From NCBI GenBank assembly GCA_003222975.1, contig QHXN01000026.1, forward strand, positions 1 to 64,000: a stretch of 64,000 bases of DNA. The letters run 5' to 3'. Under the pieces are notes generated by a model. That model did no database searches and was not told the DNA's origin. It saw only the letters and a program-made list of their open reading frames with translations. The translations under genes and the position numbers were made by a program. Origin of the DNA: Acidobacteriota bacterium. Its GTDB lineage: Bacteria > Acidobacteriota > Blastocatellia > Pyrinomonadales > Pyrinomonadaceae. The number at the start of each line of letters is the position of its first letter. The first letter of the stretch is position 1. Below are positions 57,595-64,000 of this stretch, one piece after another.

Positions 57595-59123
57595 ATAGAA
57601 ATCCGTGAAGCCGTCGCCGGGCCTCCCGTGCCGGCCACGCGCGCCGCTTCCGTGACATCTGTGAAAGTCCCGTTGCCGTTATTCCGCAGGAGCATGTTGC
57701 GCGCCGCCGACTCCGCCTGCGTCCCGCCCGCGCCACCTCCGTCGCCTGTGCCCAACGGGCCTTCGTGGCCGAGCAGCGGCGTGAACTTCGCCTTGCTAAG
57801 GTCTGCGAAGCCTGCGATGAAGATGTCGAGGTCGCCGTCGTGATCCACGTCAACGAAGGCCGCGGAGAGTGAGAGGAACGGGTAGTTCGGGATGCCGGCC
57901 TCGCGCGTTCGGTCGGAGAAGTGGCCGCCGCCGTCGTTGTGCAGCAGGACGCTCCTGCCATAGCGCAGGATGAAGAGGTCTGTGCGCCCGTCGTTGTCAT
58001 AGTCGCCCGCGACCGCGCCCATGTTCACGCCGTCGAAGGCTGCGCCGAGGTCGCCCGCGCCGGCAGTCACATCAACGAACTTCCCGCCGTCGTTGCGGTA
58101 GAGGCGCGTGCTCGTCGGCGCGAGGTCGAGCAGGTCGAGGTCGCCGTCGCCGTCGAAGTCGAACAGCATCACGCCTCCGCCGAATGACGCGGCGAAATCC
58201 TTCGCAATCGCATTCGCGTCGAAACGCCACTCGCCCGCGCTCCGCCTGCCGCGTCCGCGCGCCGCGTTGCCGCGCATCGCGGCCCCGCGACGACTCCCAA
58301 CGGTCTTCGGGAAGACTTCAGCCGTCGCGTCAACGAAGCGGACGGGCGGCGTCGAGTGGTCAACAAGCTCTGGCTCGGCGCCCGTGGAGGCGACGGCTTC
58401 GGCGTAGCGGCCCTGCTCCATGTAGTTCTGTCCGAGCGTCGTCGCGCTGCCGAGCTGCCGCAACTCCTGGAAGCGCGCGATGACGCGCTGCCCCTCCTCG
58501 CGCTGGCCTGCGCGCAGGAGCGCCGTGCCGAGGTTGTAGAGCGCCGTCCCGTTGTAAGGCTCGGCGGCGAGCGCGACGCGGAAGGCGGCGACGGCCTCCT
58601 TGTAGTTGCGCTGCTGCGCGTAGAGCTGTCCGAGGTTGACGTTCGCGCCCACGTCTTCGGGGTCAATCTTGAGCACGCGGCGGAAGGCGGCGACCGCCTC
58701 GTCCGAGCGGTTCTGCGATTTAGCGATGAGGCCGAGGATGTAGAAGGGCTGCGGCGCGTCGGGGGCGGCGGCTGCCGCGCTCTGGGCCTCGCTCTCAGCG
58801 CCCGGCGTGTCGGGCAGGTTGAAGAGCGCGATGGCGAGGTTGATGCGCGCGAGCGCCAGGCCAGGGTCAATTCGCAGGGCACGTCTGAACGCCTCCGCGC
58901 CCTCCCTGTACTTAAACTGTTCGAGCAGCGCGACGCCGACGTTGTTCGCGCGGTAGGCTTCCTCGCGCGCAGCGGTCGCAGCAGGAGCTTTATTTTGAAG
59001 ACGGGCCGAAGTCTTTCTCAAGACGGGCGTGCCCGCTGCCAGGATGCCCGTTAATATGACTGACAAGGCGAGCGAGTATAAACGGCCCGGCAGTCGAACT
59101 CTTCCGATAGTCTTGTTGATCAT
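57558..59123 (-). CDS. 5' part of a frameshifted TPR + FG-GAP/CRTAC1-like gene
   Basis: A 521-residue frame from ATG 59123 (ATGA overlap with the preceding sortilin-like gene). A membrane or signal helix (LYSLALSVILTGILAAG) is followed by about six TPR repeats (AYRANNVGVALLEQFKYREGAE, VGANVNLGQLYAQQRNYKEAV). FG-GAP/VCBS repeats with Asp-rich loops come next (LFDFDGDGDLDLLDL, DYDNDGRTDLFIL, DVDHDGDLDIFIAG). The frame shifts near 57625 and ends in a nonsense tail (ATASRISICPQ). The other part lies at 55567-57594. The intact protein would have about 1190 residues and belong to the secreted CRTAC1-like family with a TPR head. It may be a pseudogene or a sequencing error. Confidence 0.82.
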   Translation of the reverse strand: MINKTIGRVRLPGRLYSLALSVILTGILAAGTPVLRKTSARLQNKAPAATAAREEAYRANNVGVALLEQFKYREGAEAFRRALRIDPGLALARINLAIALFNLPDTPGAESEAQSAAAAAPDAPQPFYILGLIAKSQNRSDEAVAAFRRVLKIDPEDVGANVNLGQLYAQQRNYKEAVAAFRVALAAEPYNGTALYNLGTALLRAGQREEGQRVIARFQELRQLGSATTLGQNYMEQGRYAEAVASTGAEPELVDHSTPPVRFVDATAEVFPKTVGSRRGAAMRGNAARGRGRRSAGEWRFDANAIAKDFAASFGGGVMLFDFDGDGDLDLLDLAPTSTRLYRNDGGKFVDVTAGAGDLGAAFDGVNMGAVAGDYDNDGRTDLFILRYGRSVLLHNDGGGHFSDRTREAGIPNYPFLSLSAAFVDVDHDGDLDIFIAGFADLSKAKFTPLLGHEGPLGTGDGGGAGGTQAESAARNMLLRNNGNGTFTDVTEAARVAGTGGPATASRISICPQSRVTRRSH

Positions 59124-61828
59124 TTCGCGCGCGGGTCTGGCTTCACGCGGAGCGGCTGCGTGAACTGCTTGCCGCCGACCGTGAGCCTCACAGTGTAAGT
59201 GCCGGGGAGCACGGGCGGCACGCCGCGACCGCCGAAGACGGCTGCGCCGCCTCCGCCTCCGCGCGCGCCCGTGTCGGCGGGCGGAGGCGGTCGCAGGTTC
59301 CAAGTCCAGCGGTGCATCCCCGCCGACGCCGGGAGCGGCCTTTGCGCGGGAACCCAGGAGGCCGGGATGTCGAGCGTGTTCGGGTCAACCGGCGTCACCT
59401 TGTCCTCGCTCGAATAGCGCCGGACGACCTCGCCTGCGGGGCTGAGAATCTCAAGCGCCACCGGCCCCGACGCGTCCGCCTTCAAGTAGTAATCAATGAT
59501 CGCGCCGTAGGGCGGGTTCTCCGCGAGCGGCTCGTCGCGCGGCTGCGGCGTGCCGTTCTCCGAGTAGGGCGGGAGGAGAAAGGCGTCCTCCGGGCGAAAC
59601 AGGAACGCGCTCGCCTTCGCCACCTCTTCGCCCGCCTGCCTGAGCGGCGTGATGTCGTCGAGCACCCAGAAGCCGCGCCCGTGCGTGGCGACGACGAGGT
59701 CGTCGTCGTGTACGACGAGGTCGCGCACGGAGGCGGGCGGCAGGTTGAGCTGAAGCGACTGCCAGTGGTCGCCGTCGTCGAACGAAACGAAGACGCCCAG
59801 TTCCGTCCCCGCGAAGAGAAGGCCGCGGCGCTGCGGGTCTTCCTTCACGGTCTGCATATAGACGCCCGCGGGAAGTCCCGTGGTGATCTTCTGCCACGTC
59901 TTGCCGCCGTCGCGCGTGCGGAAGACGTGCGGCTCGTAGTCTTCGAGCCGGTGGCGGTCAACCGCCGCGTAAGCCTCGTTCACATCGCCGTGCGAGGCGT
60001 CCATCATCGAGACCTTGCTCCACGGCGTCAGCTCCGGCGGCGTGACGTTCTGCCATGACTTGCCGTCGTCGTCAGTCCGTTGAATTAACCCGTCGTCCGT
60101 GCCGACCCACACGGTCGCCGCGCGCAGGGGCGAGGGCGCGATGGTGTAGATGACGCCGCGGCGCTTGCCTTCGGGCGCATCCGCCGCCGTCGCCGCGTCC
60201 AGGTTCGGCGGCACGCCTGGGTCTTCGCGCGTGAGGTCTGGGCTTACTTGCGCCCAGCTCTCGCCGCCGTTCGTCGTCTTGAAGAGGAACTGGTCGCCGA
60301 AGTAGAGCGCGTGCGGGTCGGCCTGCGAGAAGACGAGCGGGAGCGTCCACGTGTGTCGCGCCGTGTTCGCGGGGAGGCTCCGTTCGGGCGAGACGTTGAC
60401 GATGTCGCCGGTGACGACGTTGCAACGCGTGACCCTGCCGCCGAAGAGGATTTCGGGGTGGAGCGGGTCGGGCGCGGTGTAGTCACTTTCGCCGCCCGCG
60501 CAGACGGGCGACCAGTCGTGCTCCGAGATTTCGGCGAAGTTGCTGCGCGTGGGCGTGCCGACCGCGCCGCTGTCCTGCTGCGCGCCCGTCACCCAGTAGG
60601 GGAAGCGGTTGTCAGCCGCCACGTGATACAACTGCGCCGTCGGCTGGTTGTACCAACTGCTCCAGGTCTGCGCGCCGTCTTCGGTCACGATTGCGCCCTG
60701 GTCGCTTCCGAGAATCATGCGTCGAGGGTCTTCGGGGTAAATCCAGAGCTGGTGGTAGTCGTCGCCGCCGGGCGCGCCCTTGATCGCCGTCCACGTTTTC
60801 CCCGCGTCGGTCGAACGATAAAGCGAAGTGTTCGAGACGTAAACGATCTCCGCATTCTTCGGGTCAACCGCAACCTTGCAGAAGTACCAGCCGCGCCCCC
60901 AGATTCGGGTGTCCTTCGAGATGAGACTCCACGTCGCGCCCGCGTCGTCGGAGCGGTAGAGTCCGCCGGCCTTCGCGTCAACGATGGCGTAGATGCGACT
61001 AGAATTCATCGGCGCGACCGCCAGCCCGATGCGACCCAAGCCTTCGACGGGCACGCCGTTCGTCAGCGGCTGCCAGGTGTCGCCGCCGTCAGTTGACTTG
61101 AAGATGCCGCCGCCGGGGCCATATGAAGGCGGGTAGATGCTCCACGGCGGGCGGCGCGTGTTCCACAGAGTCGCGTAGATGATTTGCGAGTTCTGGGGGT
61201 CGAACTGAAGATCAATCGCGCCCACGTCGTCGCTCTTGAAGAGAACCTTCTGCCAGGTCTTGCCTCCGTCGCGCGTGCGGAAGACGCCGCGCTCCGGGTT
61301 CGCGCCGTAGGCGTGGCCGAGCGCGGCGACGAAGACGACCGAAGGGTTCTTCGGGTCAACGATGACTCGGCCTATCTGCCGCGTGCCTTCGAGTCCGACG
61401 TGCGTCCATGTGCGCCCCGCGTCCGACGACCTGTACATCCCGTTGCCGTAGGAAATCTGCGAGCGCATGTCGGCCTCGCCCGTGCCGACGTAGATGACCG
61501 AAGGGTCGGACGGCGCGACGCCGATTGCGCCGACGGACGCGATAGGCTCCGAGTCGAAGATGGGCGTCCAGGTGCGCCCGGAGTTCGTAGTCTTCCAGAC
61601 GCCGCCGCCGACCGAGCCGAAGTAGAAGGTCGTCGGCTCGCCCGGCACGCCCGCGACGGCGTTCACACGCCCGCCGCGCGGCGGTCCGATCATGCGCCAG
61701 CGCAGGGCCGAATAGAGGCCGGTGTTCTGCCGCCGCGCCGCCGCGCGCGGGAGCAAGACCCCGACGAGCAGCGCGGCGACGCACGCCGCCGCCAGCGCGC
61801 TCACAATGATTCGCCTGACATCACGCAT
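59120..61828 (-). CDS. Secreted sortilin/VPS10-like beta-propeller protein (glycosidase-like)
   Basis: A 902-residue protein. The start at 61828 is preferred because a promoter at 61884-61856 leaves 21 bases of leader and GAGAGAAC lies upstream; an ATG at 61843 is in frame. A signal helix (IIVSALAAACVAALLVGVLL) is followed by BNR/YVTN-type repeats through most of the protein: GGGVWKTTNSGRTWTPIFDS, GMYRSSDAGRTWTHVG, GVFRTRDGGKTWQKVLF, GIFKSTDGGDTWQPL. These Asp-box blades make one or two ten-bladed propellers like sortilin or photosystem-stability factors. A C-terminal Ig-like segment (GTYTVRLTVGGKQFTQPLRV) ends it. Binding of ligand proteins or glycans is likely; catalysis is not evident. It is coupled to the CRTAC1-like gene by a 4-base overlap. 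Confidence 0.88.
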   Translation of the reverse strand: MRDVRRIIVSALAAACVAALLVGVLLPRAAARRQNTGLYSALRWRMIGPPRGGRVNAVAGVPGEPTTFYFGSVGGGVWKTTNSGRTWTPIFDSEPIASVGAIGVAPSDPSVIYVGTGEADMRSQISYGNGMYRSSDAGRTWTHVGLEGTRQIGRVIVDPKNPSVVFVAALGHAYGANPERGVFRTRDGGKTWQKVLFKSDDVGAIDLQFDPQNSQIIYATLWNTRRPPWSIYPPSYGPGGGIFKSTDGGDTWQPLTNGVPVEGLGRIGLAVAPMNSSRIYAIVDAKAGGLYRSDDAGATWSLISKDTRIWGRGWYFCKVAVDPKNAEIVYVSNTSLYRSTDAGKTWTAIKGAPGGDDYHQLWIYPEDPRRMILGSDQGAIVTEDGAQTWSSWYNQPTAQLYHVAADNRFPYWVTGAQQDSGAVGTPTRSNFAEISEHDWSPVCAGGESDYTAPDPLHPEILFGGRVTRCNVVTGDIVNVSPERSLPANTARHTWTLPLVFSQADPHALYFGDQFLFKTTNGGESWAQVSPDLTREDPGVPPNLDAATAADAPEGKRRGVIYTIAPSPLRAATVWVGTDDGLIQRTDDDGKSWQNVTPPELTPWSKVSMMDASHGDVNEAYAAVDRHRLEDYEPHVFRTRDGGKTWQKITTGLPAGVYMQTVKEDPQRRGLLFAGTELGVFVSFDDGDHWQSLQLNLPPASVRDLVVHDDDLVVATHGRGFWVLDDITPLRQAGEEVAKASAFLFRPEDAFLLPPYSENGTPQPRDEPLAENPPYGAIIDYYLKADASGPVALEILSPAGEVVRRYSSEDKVTPVDPNTLDIPASWVPAQRPLPASAGMHRWTWNLRPPPPADTGARGGGGGAAVFGGRGVPPVLPGTYTVRLTVGGKQFTQPLRVKPDPRAK

Positions 61829-61855
61829 AGATTGTTCTCTCATGGTTGGACGAAA

Positions 61856-61884
61856 GATATACCAAACCTGCCCGCGTCTGTGAA
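61856..61884 (-). promoter_or_regulatory. Promoter of the sortilin-like gene
   Basis: On the minus strand: TTCACA (61884-61879), a 17-base spacer and TATATC (61861-61856). Confidence 0.5.
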
Positions 61885-61940
61885 GACGCGCGACAATAGC
61901 CGGCAGGGTTTATTCATTCCTGGATGTATGGCAACAGTCA

Positions 61941-62034
61941 GTTAACCACCGCAGGCACGGAGGACTCAGAGGAAGCACAGAGAAAAGGAAACCTCTGTGC
62001 CATCTCCGTGTCCTCCGTGCCTGCGGTGGTTAAC
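61941..62034. repeat. Hairpin minisatellite H (units CACGGAGGA / CACAGAG)
   Basis: The left arm 61941-61982 and right arm 61993-62034 pair at 37 of 42 positions, with the outer 25 exact and a 10-base loop. The arms contain short units of 8-9 bases (CACGGAGGA, CTCAGAGGA, CACAGAG). It lies 3' of the transglycosylase gene and upstream of the sortilin-like promoter. Confidence 0.85.
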
Positions 62035-62038
62035 TTCA

Positions 62039-62070
62039 ACGGGCTATTCACTCAAGAATGAATAGCCCGT
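62039..62070 (-). terminator. Inverted repeat after the transglycosylase gene
   Basis: ACGGGCTATTCA (62039-62050) and TGAATAGCCCGT (62059-62070) pair perfectly across 8 bases. It lies 30 bases after the stop codon on the minus strand and 5 bases from hairpin H. Termination is the likely role, but no T-run follows. Confidence 0.55.
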
Positions 62071-62099
62071 GGAGTTGTCGTATGACGGCGCAGGAGTGT

Positions 62100-63239
62100 T
62101 TAAGATTGCTGTTGCGCAGGAGTGTCGCCAGCCGGCCTGTCGAAGGCCGCGTAAATCTGTAGGTACATCTGCGTCTCGTGCGGGATGAGCGTGCGCCAGG
62201 ACGTGCCGCCGCGGGAGAGGTATTTAGCCAGCCGCACGGGGTTGGAGTTGTAGCCCGCGGCCAGCAACTCGGCCTGCGTGGCGACGCCCGACTTCAGCGC
62301 GCCGACCACCTCGTCCTTCTTCAACAGGCCGTCCCAAGTGTCCTGCATGTAGAGCAGCATCGCGGCGGCGGCATTGTCGTGGTCGCGCATCCCCTCGATG
62401 AAGTCGGGGTTTAGTTCGGCCTGCGGGTGTTGCTCTCGGATCGCCTGGTAGGTCTTCGGGATCATCTGCACCATGCCGCCCGCGCCGGCGGTGCTGATGG
62501 AGTAGCGGAAGGTGTCGCCGCCGTTCAGTTCGTAGAGGGTCTCGATCTCGCCGAGGAGCGCGCCGCGGTCTTCGCTCAGGAAGCGCTTGTGGTCGGCGTG
62601 CTCGACGAGGCACAGGCGCTCGGCCACGTTGACGATGTCGGGCGAGACGCTGACGCCCTTCGCTTCGAGCCGCGCCGCGGCCTCGTCCAGCCTGCGGCGG
62701 ACGTACTGCCTGCCCTCGTCCGCCATCTCGGCCGATTTCAGCGCCGGGTGCGCCGCCGTGTAGAAGGCCGTCTCCGTCACCTCGCCGTTGCGCTCAATCG
62801 GATATTCGACGACGAGCGGCAGGAGCTTACGACCGTCCGCGCCCGTTGCAGAGACGGCGGTGTTGACGCCGTTGGCGCGCTCGACGCGCAGGCTCACCGT
62901 GCCCCCTTGTGACGTGGCGACCTGCGCCTGCGCGCCCTTTGAAAGGAAGGTCTCCTTCGGCAGCGTCAGCAGTTGAACCGGGCCACCCGTCTCGTCCCCA
63001 ACCGCGAGCCTGACGGAGCCTGCGCCCGGCGCGGGGTTTGAGGCGAGCAGGCGCTTCGCCTCGGAGATGCGCGTGCGGATTTGTCTGACCGACTCCGGCT
63101 CAGGCGGCAGGGCCAGCGCGCGCACCGCGGCGCTCACGCCGTCGGCGGGGCTTGCAGAGGGGAGCCACAGATGTGTGTGCGCGAGCAGCGGGAACAGCAA
63201 GAGCGCAATCGGGGCCGCGGAAAAGAAAGTTTTCCTCAT
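62100..63239 (-). CDS. Secreted lytic transglycosylase-like (SLT domain) protein
   Basis: A 379-residue protein with AGGAGTT upstream of the ATG at 63239 and a signal peptide (SAAPIALLLFPLLAHTHLW). The N-terminal 200 residues are unassigned, with beta-type segments. The C-terminal half resembles a lysozyme-like SLT domain: the candidate catalytic Glu is in LYELNGGDTFRYS, followed by STAGAGGMVQMIPKTYQAIRE in place of the usual GAxGLMQ, and AAGYNSNPVRLAKYLSRGG in place of AYNAGPGRV. It should cut peptidoglycan between MurNAc and GlcNAc, or be a divergent relative. Its position between a carbohydrate-binding propeller and a pectinase gene is consistent with cell-wall or biomass work. Confidence 0.8.
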   Translation of the reverse strand: MRKTFFSAAPIALLLFPLLAHTHLWLPSASPADGVSAAVRALALPPEPESVRQIRTRISEAKRLLASNPAPGAGSVRLAVGDETGGPVQLLTLPKETFLSKGAQAQVATSQGGTVSLRVERANGVNTAVSATGADGRKLLPLVVEYPIERNGEVTETAFYTAAHPALKSAEMADEGRQYVRRRLDEAAARLEAKGVSVSPDIVNVAERLCLVEHADHKRFLSEDRGALLGEIETLYELNGGDTFRYSISTAGAGGMVQMIPKTYQAIREQHPQAELNPDFIEGMRDHDNAAAAMLLYMQDTWDGLLKKDEVVGALKSGVATQAELLAAGYNSNPVRLAKYLSRGGTSWRTLIPHETQMYLQIYAAFDRPAGDTPAQQQS

Positions 63240-63385
63240 CGGTAAAACAACTCCTGATTGTCTGGCTCGGTTGAAGTCGGGTTGGGGAAAGACTATCTGA
63301 TGCGGCGGGGTCTGGTCTGGTTTGCTGACGGCGGGTCGCCGCCCCGCGTTGAGGTCTGGGCGGGGCCGAAACTCTCAGAAGTTGT

Positions 63386-63416
63386 TTGAGGAGTCCCCGC
63401 CGGAGGGGCTCCTCGA
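63386..63416 (-). terminator. Terminator-like hairpin after the GH28 gene
   Basis: GAGGAGTCCCC (63388-63398) pairs with GGGGCTCCTC (63405-63414) with one bulged base. On the minus strand it follows the GH28 stop by about 9 bases. No clear T-run. Confidence 0.5.
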
Positions 63417-63422
63417 CGGATG

Positions 63423-64000
63423 TTACCGCTGGCTCTTCTCTCTGGCGTCGCCCCGTGTGGTCTTGACTTCGGCCTCCCTGACGGTCAGCGGCTCGCCCTT
63501 CTGCGGCGTGATCTGCACGTCCCGCAGTTCCACGGCCTTTGCGTCCTGCACGGTCATGCCGGTCTTCGACTTGATGCGGACGTTTTCGAGCAGCACGCCG
63601 CTGACGGGCATCTCCGGCAGGCCGATGATCTCGCCCGCGGTCTTCGCCCCCTCGACGGTGACGTTGACGATGCGCACGTCGCGCACGACGGGCGTGGCGG
63701 AGTTGACGGGGTGGGCCTGCCGCTCTTTCTGCCCCGCCTTGTCGAAGTAGAAGAGGTTGATGGTGATGGCGACGCCGACGTTCTTCATCGTGATGTCGCG
63801 GTAGGTGATGTGCTCGACCACACCGCCGCGGTCGCGCGCCGACTTGATGCGGATGCCGTTGTCCGTGTCCTCGAACGTGCAGTGCTCGACCGAGACGTTG
63901 CGCGCGCCGCCTCCCAGGTTGCTGCCGAACGAAGCGCCATGACCATGGCGGAACGTGCAGCCGGTGACGAGGACGTTCTCCAAAGCTCCCTCCTTCGGGT
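63423..64000 (-). CDS. GH28 polygalacturonase (pectinase), N-terminal part outside the window
   Basis: An open frame of 192 codons ends with TAA at 63423-63425 and runs off the right edge; the true start is outside. It contains the GH28 right-handed parallel beta-helix with the catalytic-histidine segment GHGASFGSNLGGGARNVSVE and the substrate-binding RIKSARDRGGVVEHITYRDI. The repeated coil pattern VSVEHCTFEDTDNGIRI / ITMKNVGVAITINLFYF is typical of the beta-helix. Such enzymes hydrolyse homogalacturonan or rhamnogalacturonan in plant cell walls. The tail after about residue 170 is Lys/Arg/Glu-rich. Confidence 0.88.
   Translation of the reverse strand, partial: PKEGALENVLVTGCTFRHGHGASFGSNLGGGARNVSVEHCTFEDTDNGIRIKSARDRGGVVEHITYRDITMKNVGVAITINLFYFDKAGQKERQAHPVNSATPVVRDVRIVNVTVEGAKTAGEIIGLPEMPVSGVLLENVRIKSKTGMTVQDAKAVELRDVQITPQKGEPLTVREAEVKTTRGDAREKSQR

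Overview
The window is a GC-rich, gene-dense chromosomal segment with no rRNA, transposase, integrase, phage or CRISPR signal. The gene content suggests a soil- or biofilm-type member of the Acidobacteriota, most like the Blastocatellia/Pyrinomonas group. The grounds are a large carboxypeptidase-regulatory-domain TonB-type receptor, asparagine/threonine-rich linkers, tandem SYLF proteins, tricorn-like and M14 secreted peptidases, sortilin-like and CRTAC1-like beta-propeller proteins, and a Ser/Thr kinase. This is an inference from family content, not from a marker gene.

Layout, left to right. 1-510: the 3'-open part of an unknown minus-strand gene, then a tRNA-Thr(CGT) with its own promoter and terminator. 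0.66-13.0 kb: an outer-membrane receptor, a WD40-caspase fusion, a CHASE2-adenylate cyclase, TPR and SH3b envelope proteins, and MscL with an extra C-terminal zinc ribbon. 13.1-19.8 kb: lexA, a copper ATPase followed by two SYLF lipid-binding genes, an RsbRD-like sensor domain protein, a small charged protein and a thioredoxin lipoprotein. 19.8-25.1 kb: a Ser/Thr kinase fused to a formylglycine-enzyme-type domain, pilT and ilvE. 25.4-32.6 kb: a dipeptidase-nfo-lipoprotein operon with 4-base overlaps, a small GntR regulator, leuS with a candidate leucine leader peptide, and small stress-type proteins. 33.7-39.7 kb: a coxS-coxL-coxM-coxG molybdenum hydroxylase operon (form II type) facing a benzoate-CoA-ligase-like gene. 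39.9-43.9 kb: a WG-repeat protein, DUF4166 and small membrane proteins, and an MscS channel with a cyclic-nucleotide-binding domain. 44-52 kb: a tricorn-like S41 protease, an M14 carboxypeptidase, and galT with a small upstream gene. 52.3-55.5 kb: a radical SAM-DegT aminotransferase-DedA cluster. 55.6-64 kb: a frameshifted TPR/FG-GAP/CRTAC1 gene coupled to a sortilin-like propeller gene, a lytic transglycosylase, and the C-terminal part of a GH28 polygalacturonase.

The main structural novelty is intergenic. Eight long inverted repeats occur in 64 kb, each with arms built from short tandem units of mostly 7-8 bases. Each array has a different unit sequence, and all lie at the 3' end of a gene. 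Four of them touch or include a stop codon. Two sit at successive junctions inside the cox operon, one being a perfect 36-bp stem. They look like one architectural family of hairpin minisatellites. A second theme is a uniform promoter architecture, TTGACN - 18 bp - TACAAT-like, in front of unrelated genes. The cyclase and the cyclic-nucleotide-binding MscS channel suggest local cAMP signalling to the envelope, which is inference.
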